Assembly: GCA_021186555.1 (NCBI GenBank) | Contig: JAJKFL010000011.1 | Coordinates: 30,863,611 to 30,927,610 of the forward strand | Reading direction: 5' to 3' | From: Reticulitermes speratus | Lineage: Eukaryota; Arthropoda; Insecta; Blattodea; Rhinotermitidae | DNA length: 64,000 bases | Shown: piece after piece, positions 11,245 to 22,645 of the stretch | Position numbering within the stretch: the first letter of the stretch is position 1 | How the letters are laid out: each line of letters begins with the position of its first letter | Translations under genes and position numbers: made by a program | The notes under the pieces: generated by a model | Database searches by the model: none | Told to the model about the DNA's origin: nothing | Seen by the model: the letters and a program-made list of their open reading frames with translations, nothing else

Positions 11245-13320
11245 TACTACATGGCATGACACCCTTAGTTTTAATCTTAGCAGAAATATTACACATTTAA
11301 TTTAAGGCACGAACCTACACAAGGTAGCTTCAGTACAATTTTCAAGTGGGAAAAATTTCTCACAATCAGGTAAGCCATAATTTTAAAAAATAATAACCTT
11401 AATGAATAACAAAAGTAATGGATTACAGTTGTCATTTAACCCACTGACAGGGAAAATAGTTGGCAACTGAGTAAGTAATTGTGCCAGTACTACTTTGTTT
11501 CCACACAATTGTAAAATATCGTCCATATATCCAATTTAATCCGATAAAAATTAAAGGCTCTCTTGCAACAAAGAATATATTAATCACTAGGATAAATTTG
11601 AATAATGTGGAAAGTAAATTAATACTTTTAATCCTTTTATTCAACATGTTTAGGATGTTTCAGGAGCTATGAAATGTCTGTACACTTACAACATACATTT
11701 TCCTGCAGCACCGTGACCAAGACTGTGAATAGTGGAGGAATTCAAAGGTCAGAGTTCTAAAAATTCTGGACATTAGACAGCTACAGAAAGCAGCATTTTT
11801 GGTCTACAGACTAGCACACAAAAACCTACTCTATAAATGAATGTCATTAAGTAGCCACTCACAAGGTCACTTTGTGGCACTCAAATATGAAGAGAATTTC
11901 CACCTCACTTCACAGTAGCAGTAAACAGTTTTACACAGGACATCTAGAAAGTCAATCTGGGTTTTGGGAGATTATTTGATCTTAGGCATTATAAACACTT
12001 TGGGGGAGGGGGGGGGGACAGATATAAAAACAGAAATGCAGGTTAACTGACGAAGTTTGTGTCAGTACATTTCTATGAACACTTCTTTTGTGGCATGATG
12101 GATTTTCATCTCATAACTGATTTCAGCTCATACACATCTCAGTGTTTTTGGAAAAGCTCTACTGATTTGCCGTATGAGTTTATCTATGCTGGTCCTGTCC
12201 AATAATGCATGCATGACACCTTTAACATATCCGCCGCAAGATTAGGTTGTTGGGCATCAAATCTAGTTGTTTTAGGGTCCAAGTAATCAGGCCTTAATTT
12301 GTGGGAGAGAAAAAAAAATCTACAGTTAGAAAAAGACAAAATTAGTATTGTACAAAGGAGCACTGACTCATTAGAGCATCAGTGTTTGTGACGCATACAA
12401 TGACAGCTTTCCTGGGCACTGGGGGGTGATGTTAACACCAACAACACCAAGGCAGGTATGGGCTGAAATCACTTATTGGCTACACATGTCACGCCACAAA
12501 AAGATTCAATGTGTGAATGTACTGACAACAATTTTCATTTAACCATCATTTCCGTTCACTTTTCCAATATTTACAATGGATCACTAAATCTAGCTTCCCA
12601 AAATCCCGCTTTCTGGACACCTTACATCCACAGCAATTAGAATGACATGTTTATTCAGGCATGTGAATTTAATAAGGCCAAAAGAATTACAAATAACATT
12701 ATACAAGCCAGTTATTAATGTTGAAGGTGTTCATGAGATGTATCACACAGTCATGCAGTTGCTGACTTTGTGTGTTTTGGGCAAGTAATCTAAATTAAGT
12801 ATGTTTTGCATCCATGGGATTTCAGTTGTGTTGCATTTGTTTCATGAAAACTAATACTAGGATTCAGGGGGTTGTGGGAATGTTGTTTTGTAGGTGGTTA
12901 TCAAATTTCCAAGGAAATCTTTTCCACCCTGAAAACTGGAAGTAATATGTTCCTCTAAAACATGTAACAATCCAGATGACTGCAATGTTAGTCAAAGGAA
13001 TAAACAGCATGTGCTGAAATAAAATCACTTTACGGCAGTATTGATGAAGTTGGGTATGAAGGCCATGTGTAACAAAACATTCAAACTCCTGCATAGTCAC
13101 CTTAATGAATACTCTGAATTTTCTGTACAGTGTTAATAACTTTTATGTTTCGGTTAGCAAAGAAAATAACATCAATTGACAAAAGTGCCAAAGATTAACA
13201 CAGAATTTCTGCAATAACATTTTACTTTGTTGGGAAACACACAGAGAAATAAACAGGTGCCATAATGGAAGGGTAACAGAATCATATATATGTCAGTAAC
13301 TAGAAAACTGGAAAAGCCTC
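11245..13320. other. No feature seen
   Basis: AT-rich DNA, a G-run at 12001-12018, no open frame above 80 codons and nothing recognised. Confidence 0.45.
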
Positions 13321-13324
13321 CTGT

Positions 13325-13485
13325 TCAATGGGTACTGGGGTTCTTTCCCCATGGGTAAAGCTGTTGGGACATGAAGCAGACCACTCACCTCCATCTAGTG
13401 CCAAGGTTAAAAATGGATGGAGCTATACTTCTGCTTCCCCTCTATGTCTTCATGTTTTGGACAGGGTCAACTTTTATTTTACTCT
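13325..13485 (+). mobile_element. tRNA-derived SINE fragment
   Basis: Plus-strand 3' half: CAATGGGTACTGGGGTTCTT, GGGTAAAGCTGTTGGGACAT, CCACTCACCTCCATCTAGTG. Confidence 0.55.
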
Positions 13486-13494
13486 AATTAGATG

Positions 13495-13690
13495 AATGGA
13501 ATGTTACGCCACGTGGTTTGGTAGATGCATACAACGTTTCATAGGAGCCTGTGGCTTCCACTTTTATAAGCACCATTTTTTCCCGAGTATGAAGGCAGCA
13601 GGTTCCTCTGAAACGTTGGTACCTTACTACAAAATTACATGGTGTCATTCCCAGAAGATCTGATCTTGATTTAAGAGCTTATTTATTTCT
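13495..13690 (+). repeat. Dispersed SINE-like repeat (VFWDVTPCS type)
   Basis: TGTTACGCCACGTGGTTTGG, CATAGGAGCCTGTGGCTTCC, GAAGGCAGCAGGTTCCTCTG, AATTACATGGTGTCATTCCC. A partial second copy follows at 13785-13880. Confidence 0.45.
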
Positions 13691-13889
13691 TGGTTGCATA
13701 GAGTAGCCTCCCCCACACAGAATCACTGAATAAAGTTAAGATTTTTATGGGTGTATATTAAAACTAAAGTATTGTGAGGTATCACTCTTCGACCCTGAAA
13801 CACTGCTGCCAACTACTGAACTACATGACATCAAATCCCAGAAGACCAATTTAATATTCACTGCCATGGGGACCTGAAATTGGATGAAG

Positions 13890-16800
13890 ATCAGTATGGA
13901 TGACAGTTCTTATTTCTAAAGTGCTAATTTAACACATCCATCCTTTTAAGCTGCAAAGGTCCCCCCACCCCCCAAAAAAAAACAGTAATGACCACTGAAC
14001 GATGGAACTGACCAACTGCTACCTGTATAGTTGTATGACAATGGTCTGGCTTGACTGTAGCCCTGAATCGCTTTCTGATTTCTGCACACGACTGACCAAA
14101 ATGTCTGCAAGGCTGTTATTTAATAAGAAAAGACATACTCATTAACACCACAGCAGAATTGTGTTCTGTTACTGAGTAAACTAATGCCATAAATACTTCT
14201 CTCTGGTTTTGACAGAATCATTTTTTATTTCAATGATATGGCATTTTTAAATACTTCATACAAAATACAGTATAAACAATTATTCTTGCAGTGGAAAAAA
14301 ATTGAGCAGCCAACTTCACCTAATCTCAAATATCCGCTTGGTATATATACGATTTTCACAGATCCTGTCAGAAACTGAAGTGTTTGAGGCAGCACTCTAT
14401 ACAGTGCAAATACCTGTACCCACACAACAATCAAGCTGCATGTAGTTACATGCAGACAAACATGGCAAAGGTAACAGGAGAATTTTTTGCAACTTTTCAT
14501 TGTGAATGCACCAAACAATTTCATGACACACACCTTACAGACTGTGAATTGTCTAGCTACTTACAACAGCTACATATCTACTGCTGATTCAACAATGCAG
14601 CTTAAACACTGCACAGACATCAGCTGTTTGCCCTTCTGTTTCATTACATGTATGTACCAAAGGGTTCTAAATAAAGCAACAGATCTGAATATGTAAATCC
14701 TACATGCCATATAACAAAATTTTCTACAATGAGCAGTCTTGTTTGAGCTTTGTATAAAGTAGGCCTTAAAGTGTGACAGAGACATAACAACATTTTCCTG
14801 CCAAATTCTGGTGCAGGCCCCAGTTCAAAATCCTTTACATATTATGTAAAGTACATATTTTGGAATGCTTGATGTTATGGATCTGGTTAACTTTACTTGC
14901 AAATTTTACATACTCACACAGTGCACCATTGTTTTCTTACTGGTTTAGAGCACAAAAGAATTCTGCTGTCTCTTTATAATCCTACAGGTATCACAAAATT
15001 TATTAATGAATCTAGATTAGATCAATATCAGCAAGATATTTATAAATATACAGCATATGAAATTATTTTTATATGACTACGCCCAAATACCTGAACTTTA
15101 TTTTGGCTTCAATTATGCTTTAATCAATCAATAATTTACAATACAACCTTGCATGGTATTTCTGGATACAATTTCTGCCATAACAAACAAAAGTAGATTT
15201 AATGTCATAAAATTCACTTACAGATGATTCGGTATTTTATGAAACAGACAAACAACATATAATGCAGGCACTTATCATGTTTGGCAACACATCTCAATTT
15301 GTCACTTCATCAGAAACTGTTAGGATCTGAGCATCTACACAGCCCCAGGTGGGATAGTCATGACTGAAATCCTCTCACATGTGACTTGATTACTAAGAAT
15401 AAGAGAACTTACATATCAATCAGTTTTAAGGCAACTCTATAAGTGAAAGACCGGATATACCGTCTTACATGTAACAGTATAAACGTTAATGAAATCTTTA
15501 TAGTGACAACAGTCCTTTTTATCTGTATAGTAATAAAAACGACAGCATGTCAAACAATTTGTCAGAGGAACAAATTTCATTACACAAATATATCATACAT
15601 ACCAAAATGTTCTGAACAAGTACTCAAACGACAAATATATAGCACATGTGGGTGGTTATAGTGGAAGTAAAAAATCTCATAATGATGACATAGAAAGACA
15701 AACTCAAATGGGAATTACAATACTTGTCATTAAAACGCCACTTTTTAGCATTTATTAATGGTGTTAGTACTGACAAACCTTGGTTTTGCATATTATATAT
15801 AAAGTTACAACACTCCTGTCTCTGCAATGCAAGGAAAAGTATGAAATAAACTGCAGACATTTATTATTGTACAAATAATAGTTAACAAACAAAAATTATG
15901 ACAAAATGTGCTAAGAAAGTTAGGAATTAGGGTGTGGAAACTGCTTATCAATATTTGAAGCCGATAACCAATGTGACTAAAAATGAAAAGGATTTCCTTC
16001 ATGCCTTGACATATATAAAATGGATTAATTCAAATGTTCCATTATAAGGATAAATGAGTAAGGCATAAGAGATTGAAAATATGGAATAGTGGCACCAAAT
16101 TTCGTGAAAATAACACTTCTTTCCACATGTATTGTACTGGTTATGCAATGAATTCTTACTAACTGGTTCATATTTTGAAGATGATGGGCCAAAGTACATA
16201 GCACAGCTTCATAAATCCAAGAGTTATCCACAGTGGCATAAAAGGAAGTAGCCTGGTTGCCACTTATTTTGTTTACAATTTGCACGCTATGAAATGTTAA
16301 GATTAACTGACCCATTACACACAATACTTATCAGATGTGTCTTATATAAAAACCATGGTTGGCAAAGTACACACCAACACAAATTGTGCTGTTATGGATA
16401 CGCATATTCATTACATCCAATTCAGTATCCGAGGATCATTCTCTCAAATGTACGAAAAAAAAATGGAACAGAAAAACATTTCTATTAATAATTAAATCTT
16501 CAATCCAACTGATTTAAATGTCACCACACTTCTGGTTCTTTGACATATCAATGTACTTTTTATTATAAAGCTACAGGAAGAAAATAATAAATGTGACAGA
16601 CTGTTAAATGGCAAGGGAACAGCAAATGCCTTGTTGCAAGGTTCTCTGCTTTCAGTAGCAAGGGTACGTCATTACAAGAACTCCAGCATGCAACCATTTA
16701 ATAAGAACTATAAAAAAGAGCCACACATCGGGGTGCCAGCACCTTCTACTCAGTAGCTCAAATTACTAATTGGCCTGCAATCATTTCACAATTGTTACAA

Positions 16801-17035
16801 GGTGTATTCAAAAGAGGCTTTACCATGCTTTTAACCCTTTAGAGCACAGTCTCTTATTAGCTGTTTTGAACACTGAAACATCTGCGTTTTCTTCAGGCAG
16901 TGTTTTATCAATTACATATGATTCTCAGATAGACACATTATTTCCCTTATCACTAACTTGTTGTGCCTTGTAATAATGTTTCCTGTGAGGTATGGAATGA
17001 ATTTTTAATTACTATTCAGACGAACAGAAAACTTG
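13890..17035. other. No feature seen
   Basis: AT-rich; the longest frame (102 codons, 14225-14533 minus) shows no domain or codon bias. A possible half of a TTAA-type MITE (TTAACCCTTTAGAGCAC at about 16829) has no partner end. 17240-18235 and 18920-19350 are also empty. Confidence 0.45.
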
Positions 17036-17039
17036 AAAA

Positions 17040-17232
17040 GGCCGGCCTGCCACCACAGATGCCCAGGTCCGATCCTAGGCAAGTCCATACGAGATTTGTA
17101 GTGGACAGTGGAAGCAGAAAAATTTTTTTTCTGATTACTTCAGTTTTCCCCTCTAAGTATGATTCCACCAATGCTCACACACATCTTCATCTACATGTTA
17201 CTCTTACCAGAAGGACAAATGGATGAAGCCTG
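17040..17232 (+). mobile_element. SINE-like fragment with B-box-like end
   Basis: GGCCGGCCTGCCACCACAGA, CAGGTCCGATCCTAGGC, then TTTCTGATTACTTC. GGTCCGATCC resembles a tRNA B-box, but the body differs from the main SINE family. Confidence 0.3.
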
Positions 17233-18239
17233 GAAACCTTCAAAAAACAATGCTCCTTCTGACATCAGGGAGCATTGGATAGAAAAGTACTTTCCTTTGT
17301 TTCAAACTTCAAAGGCTTAAAAGACAGGTAAAACTTGGTTAAATGAAAACGACATTTGGCCCTGCATTTTTAAATAGTGGGCTGATCATTTAATGTATCT
17401 GCAGACTAGTTCTGTACTGTACTTTGGATAACCACTGTTATACAGAATTCAGTACATCTCCACAAATAACAATATTCAACCTATACAATAGTCTTAAATA
17501 CTTGAAAAATGGTGTAACAGAATAAAATCCAGTGAATCTGGTAAATATCTGTATTTATACTTTAGGCACTACTTAATATAGCCTCCATATGTTTCACCTT
17601 TATTAAGGCACTATAGATTTAGTATTGCACTTCAGAACCAACCTGAAATGCATTCCACAGGCCATAGGCATACCAATCAAAATACTTCTAATCCACTAAT
17701 TATACACAGATTCATTAGGCTTCTTGTTCAAAAATGTATAATCTCACACTTAAATCAACCCTCAATATGATTTCCACATTCACAACAAACTACACTTACA
17801 AACAGAGTTAAAGGGCATCAGAACAGAAACAGGGAGAGAAAGATTTTCTGGTTCTCTCATAATTCAGGAGCCAAAAACATTAAAATATTTTGAGCATTTC
17901 ATGTTTCATGAGTCAGGCAGTCTCCTTATGTTCCAGTCAGATGAAGTTTCAGAGGCACATTTAAAATAAAAACAGAAAATCACACATAAATGTATATACA
18001 AATCACCCCCGACTTCCTCCATTGTAAAGAACTATGAGCATAACATTTGGCACTGATTGTGAAGTATCAGTCTCCATTCTAACAAATGCAAACTGAAGGA
18101 ATGGACACAGATATTCTGAGCACCACACATATGAATAATGGTCCAAGTCAAATGAGAGCTATCCCTTGCACAACAGCAACAAAAATAATTATTGAGTGCG
18201 GCTAACAAATCAAAATATTAATCAGCTGACTAATTGCTA

Positions 18240-18383
18240 TTAACCCTTTGGCACCACAATTATATGCCTACATAAAAATACAAGAATTTACATATCCCCT
18301 GCATAAGGGCATATATATCTATAGAACGCTCAGTGTTTTGAGCATCAAGCTCTGCGTTACATGTTCGGTGCCAAAAGGGTTAA
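18240..18383. mobile_element. TTAA-flanked MITE, piggyBac type
   Basis: TTAA-CCCTTTGGCACC at one end and GGTGCCAAAAGGG-TTAA at the other, 144 bp. TTAA duplication and CCC-starting ends are the piggyBac signature. An internal inverted pair is present (TGAGCATCAAGCTC region). Confidence 0.75.
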
Positions 18384-18769
18384 TCAGTTAAACAATTAGT
18401 TCATAAACAAATATGCCAATAAAAGCATGTCATGAAAAACAATATATAACTTGTTAATGAATTACACCAATTTTACATTTTTTTTGGCAGTTAATGCTTG
18501 ATTCAGAATTCTTTCTGGCAAGATACACAAACTGACAATTATTGCACACCACGGGTTTTTAAGCTCAGAATAATGAAAAGTAAAACGCACAAAATGTGCG
18601 TAACGCACACAATAATGCCAGCATCATGTTTCGGCTAAAATTAGTGCAGAGAAGTATGGCTTTCAAAGTGGTTCCATGATAATGTGGATCCTGTTTCTCA
18701 ATAATGACACTATGTAAAGCAGAAGCAGCTGACTGGTTTTTTTAAAATGAATGTAAACAGGGGTATAGA

Positions 18770-18912
18770 AACTTAAAAAATTAGGAGCAAACTAAAAATT
18801 CTAGCTGCCAGAACACTGACACAAAGAACGTTCTACATCGAGGACCCACAAACACTTCACAGAATGATAAAAAATTGAGTTACCTGGTGCCCAGGATATA
18901 TGCACCCCTAGT
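18770..18912. mobile_element. Decayed relative of the 29-kb hAT-like MITE
   Basis: Shares TTCTAGCTGCCAGA, GAGGACCCACAAA and an end GATATATGCACCCCTAGTG with the element at 29011-29178; strongly decayed at its other end. Confidence 0.45.
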
Positions 18913-19410
18913 GTAAAGGACCTGATAGGTGGTCAGTATTTATTGGTCAATATTTTTTAAATCAATGTACTGAGGTAAATATCATCCTTATATGCTCAAT
19001 ATGTTTTATCAATAATCTGTACTGTTGACATCCTTCAAGCATGTTATCTTGTGAGCTGTGTTATAAGTAACAGATTCACACTGCATGGTAAGCGACAATT
19101 AGCACTGATAATACTGCCTTATAAAGTCATATTAATCGAAAATATCGTTCATAATTCCAGAATCATAAGACAACTTTTCATCAAGATTACCCTTTACATT
19201 CAATATTATTGTCAATGTCATAATATTGACAATAAACACTGACCTTGCAAAGAACCCTAACACTGTGCAAAAATTGGAGGAAGTATAATAATTAATTAAT
19301 TATCCTAACATTACATTCAGATAACAGTACTCATGTATGCAGTGATGTTTCACTCTTTACAGTCAAACCTGGTTATAACGACATCGGTTAATGCAACACC
19401 TCATCTATAT

Positions 19411-19915
19411 AATAATTATAGACCACTGATGCACTTTTAATAGCTTATTAAAGTTAAATAGTACCCTACACTGTTCGATCCTAGATCATCGTCAGGGTTT
19501 TTTGCTAAAAGCTACGTCACTTCAAACACATGGTTTAAATATCCATTGGCACTATAAAACAATGTAAAATCTGTAAAAAGATTGTTAAAGTTACAAATTA
19601 TAAAAACACTGTAGATGTAGAAGTTGGAACTGCGCTTGTGTATTGTATTATAAGCAGTGAAATGTTTTCGCGTGTTAGCGAATGTACTGTACGTGTGTTG
19701 ACGAGTCACACGTGAATGTTTATAGGCCATGGAATATTTTAAACCATGGATTGAAGTGACTAGCTTAGCAAAAAACCCCCTGACGATGATCCTAGATCGA
19801 AACACGTAGGGTACTATTTTAACATTTTAATAAGCTACTTAAAAGTGCTTAAAAGTGCATCATTGGTCTAAACTTAATTTAATAGACGAAGATGCACTGT
19901 GTCAACAATGTGAAA
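19411..19915. mobile_element. Inverted-repeat element with hammerhead-like motifs, 11-bp target duplication
   Basis: A 505-bp insertion bordered by CTCATCTATAT at 19400-19410 and 19916-19926. Both ends carry inverted arms of about 90-100 bp (GATGCACTTTTAA, TAGCTTATTAAA, TAGTACCCTAC), each holding a hammerhead-like motif in opposite orientation. The target is the MITE at 19358-20056. The middle has a 97-codon minus frame without recognisable similarity. Short hammerhead-bearing elements of this kind are known from Penelope-like retroelements and retrozymes; the head-to-head arrangement suggests a palindromic derivative. Confidence 0.7.
19777..19814 (+). ncRNA. Hammerhead-ribozyme-like motif
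   Basis: Core CTGACGA, a hairpin GATC-CTA-GATC, GAAA, a tiny stem III ACACGT, the cleavage-site A, then GGG pairing with the CCC before the core. As in the sister copies, one extra T sits between the core and stem II. The opposite-arm copy (19463-19497, minus) has lost the A after GAA. Confidence 0.5.
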
Positions 19916-20397
19916 CTCATCTATATGTCAATATTCTGTGGTACCAATTAATTCCTCACTGTTAACCATAACATTATACTCCTTGTTTAACAACACTCGT
20001 TATAACAACACAAAATATTCAGTCCTTTCATGACATTTTAACTGAGTTTGACTGTATTTCACCTGTCTCTTTAACGTTTAATATAGGTTATTTGTTGTGG
20101 ACTTGGTATATTGATTAAAAAATGGAAACTATCTGTTTCCATCTTAAGGTGGGTATGAAAGTGCTTACTCAGGTTCGTATGATAGGTTCTATAGAAACAG
20201 TAATTTACTAACAACAATAATGTCTGACACCTTGCAAACAGAATCACTGCATTTACATGTTTTCCAGAAAATGTAAATTTAAACTTAATATGAAGGCAAC
20301 TGTACTAAATTGCATAATTTCATTCCATTTCCAGGGCATAAATGTGCTTTCCTTTAATTACATTACTACATTTTTTACGTTATTCATTCTGTGCAAT

Positions 20398-21415
20398 GAG
20401 ATATACAAACTGTATATAATGATACAGCAATTTCTACTACATGTTTCAGTGGTTGACCACCATCTCCAGGGAGTAACACCAACATTTAAAACCTTATAAA
20501 ATATTACACATTTGTAGTGACAAAATACATTATACCAGCATTCCCAAACTTTTTTCATCACGGAACACTTTGTGATTTAGCAAATATTTACAGAACACAT
20601 ACGTTTTGTCTTCTTATTCTGCTGACACTACAGCCCCTTGTGGGTTTTGGTCTTCTGCACTAGTTCATATCAGGATTTTCTATCTTTAACTAGATATGTC
20701 CAGTTCTTCACTTTTAACATATGTTTTGTGGTCCCTCATTTATCAAAGTCAGCACAACAAGATCTGTTAGTAACCAAATGAACGGTTCATATGAAAATTC
20801 TGATATGAACAGCATCTTAAACTATGATCAAATATCCTCAACTCAAATTTAACAAAAAATCTATGATTTTTTGGTTTCTCAATTTTTTCATGCAACACCT
20901 ACTCACATCTTGCAGAACATAGTTTGGGAAACACTGCATTATACCATAATAATATCACAGCCTTAATACGATTTAAAATACATTGAAATGTTGTATGTGC
21001 AATTAATTATTTCATTCCAACAAATGCACTACACTGCACGGTATATATAATACAAAGTTGTATTTGTAGTTAAAATTATTAATGCTAATACAATGTTACA
21101 TTTTCTTAGTTCCAATTTATGACACATTTGCAATAACACAATGTGTCATAGTGATAGTTTCTGTTCATATGATGTAGAATGTGGTACAATGGTGTGTGCA
21201 TGCTTAAAGTTCCAATTGTTAGATCAATCATCGTGTATATCTGAATGGCATATGAAACATCTATTGATTTTTCTCAATCCTTAATGGATTTTGTCCTTAT
21301 CACTATAAATGTATCATATTTTATCAGGTTTTAAATATTGGTGTTCCTCCTTGAAGATGGCAATCACTGCCAAAGCATGTAGGAAAAAATACTGTATCAT
21401 ATATATTTTGTATGT
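20398..21415. mobile_element. Old inverted-repeat element with degenerate hammerhead-like motifs
   Basis: Arms at about 20398-20511 and 21314-21415 are diverged inverted copies (ATATTTTATNAGGTTTTAAAT, TTGGTGTT, TGTATCAT). They carry degenerate hammerhead-like motifs at 20436-20474 (minus; core CTGGAGA, stem II GTGG-TCAA-CCAC) and 21343-21384 (plus; CTTGAAGATGGCAATCACTG). The 800-bp spacer contains a hAT-like MITE at 20536-20936. Confidence 0.6.
20536..20936. mobile_element. hAT-like MITE with 8-bp target duplication
   Basis: 401 bp with ends CAGCATTCCCAAACTTTTTT and the reverse complement of CAGTGTTTCCCAAACTATGT, bordered by CATTATAC on both sides (20528-20535, 20937-20944). Eight-bp duplications and CAGTGTTTCCCAA ends are typical of hAT elements. 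No transposase frame. Confidence 0.85.
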
Positions 21416-21419
21416 GAAA

Positions 21420-22148
21420 ATTGTTGGTTTTATAATAAGAAATTACAGTACTACAATTTGCTTGAGCAATATTAAAATTGTTGGTCATATGCCCTTGCGG
21501 TTTGAACTGTTTTGAAATGCTAGCATCAAATAATGATGGAGTCTGTTGATATCTGTAATGGCACTACTGAAAATAATGTAAACACAATTTATACCACAGT
21601 TCCAATTCTCTCACCACTAATTCTGAGAATAACTCTGCAAATTATTTCTTGCCTTTGTATGAAGAAAACAATTTCCTAACATCTATTAAGTGTGTAAGTC
21701 ACTTTTGCAATATAAATATTAATTGGCAAGAAAATGAAGTAACACAGATATGTGTGAAAAAGTGAACACCCTGTAAGCAAACACCGAAAAAAACACAATA
21801 CTCGTCACTTAAGTTAGAGACTGATGAATCACCCTGCATAACCATGTTGAGTTTGTAAGTAATGTAACGTTCCACATTTATGTAATAAGGACTCTTGTTA
21901 ATAATCAGTAAAACTTATTTCAATATTAGGTCTACACTGACAGTTCTTATATACAACAAATTATCACACTCAAGGTTCCATCCTGTACTGGAACCATGGA
22001 ATTTTACATAAAACACATCATTTTGAGGGTTGATTATGAGTTACCTATAAAAGAATACTGAATTTGTCAATAAGGCAGCTTAATACAAATACCTGAATTG
22101 TACATTTTCACGTATACATATTGAGTACATGAGCATTGGTACTCCTCT
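21420..22148. other. No feature seen
   Basis: AT-rich, just downstream (3') of the third Brinker-type domain. Could hold its 3' untranslated region; no clear poly(A) signal chosen. Confidence 0.4.
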
Positions 22149-22149
22149 G

Positions 22150-22645
22150 ACGCAGCTGTGTTTCTTGCTGGAACCACTTCTGAATCTGGCGGTGATGGAC
22201 ACCAAACTTACTGGCAACAGCAGGCTGGCTTTCATGAACAATCACTATTTCCATGGCAAAAGTCTAGGGTATCCAATTTAAAATCTACTGGATATGTATG
22301 TCTTTGTATCTTACACTCTCCGACCAGTCCTCGATACAGGTTCAGCATGTGATGTAAACTGTCAAACGTCGGTGGTGGAGCAAAGGCTCCAACATGGGCA
22401 AGATGGCATGGCAGCATAATTGGTGGGGGTGTCACCGAGTGCTCCCTGTTGGGGTGAAAAAGCACTGGTCTTACACTTAGGTCCTGCCTAATTTTGTCAA
22501 CTGAACTTGATACTTCAGGATTATTTAGCTTTGGTCTTTCATCAGTGGATTCCTTCGAACGCCCTTCCACTTTCACAAGACAAAGAGCAGTTTCTTGTAC
22601 CTCTGATTGTATAAAGGGGTACATTTTGTCCACACTTGGATGTCA
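22150..22645 (-). pseudogene. Frame-broken continuation with third Brinker-type HTH
   Basis: After the stop pair at 22643-22648 the same frame is open again for 134 codons (VDKMYPFIQSEVQETALCLV and on). It enters a third HTH (VDFKLDTLDFCHGNSDC). The second half of that domain (ASKFGVHHRQIQKWFQQE) continues in another frame, as if one extra base lay near 22233, and closes at a stop around 22110. Within 22640-22780 a different frame (VKQEEESRPVTEVPPVFKKR) also looks coding. So the stop pair may be spanned by two compensating shifts, an intron, or sequencing errors. Either the gene's 3' part is decaying or the assembly has base errors. Confidence 0.55.

Larger units (their letters stand above)
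19358..20056. mobile_element. TA-flanked MITE (pogo/mariner type), split by a later insertion
   Basis: Ends TACAGTCAAACCTGGTTATA and the reverse complement of TACAGTCAAACTCAGTTAAA. The interior (ATATTCTGTGGTACCA, CACTGTTAACCA, ACAACACAAAATATTCAG) matches the copy at 26452-26640. The element was about 190 bp before a 505-bp inverted-repeat element entered at 19411. Confidence 0.75.

Noticed and set aside
14225..14533. 102-codon minus frame
   Set aside because: AT-rich, Cys/Phe-heavy random-like composition, no domain or splice context.
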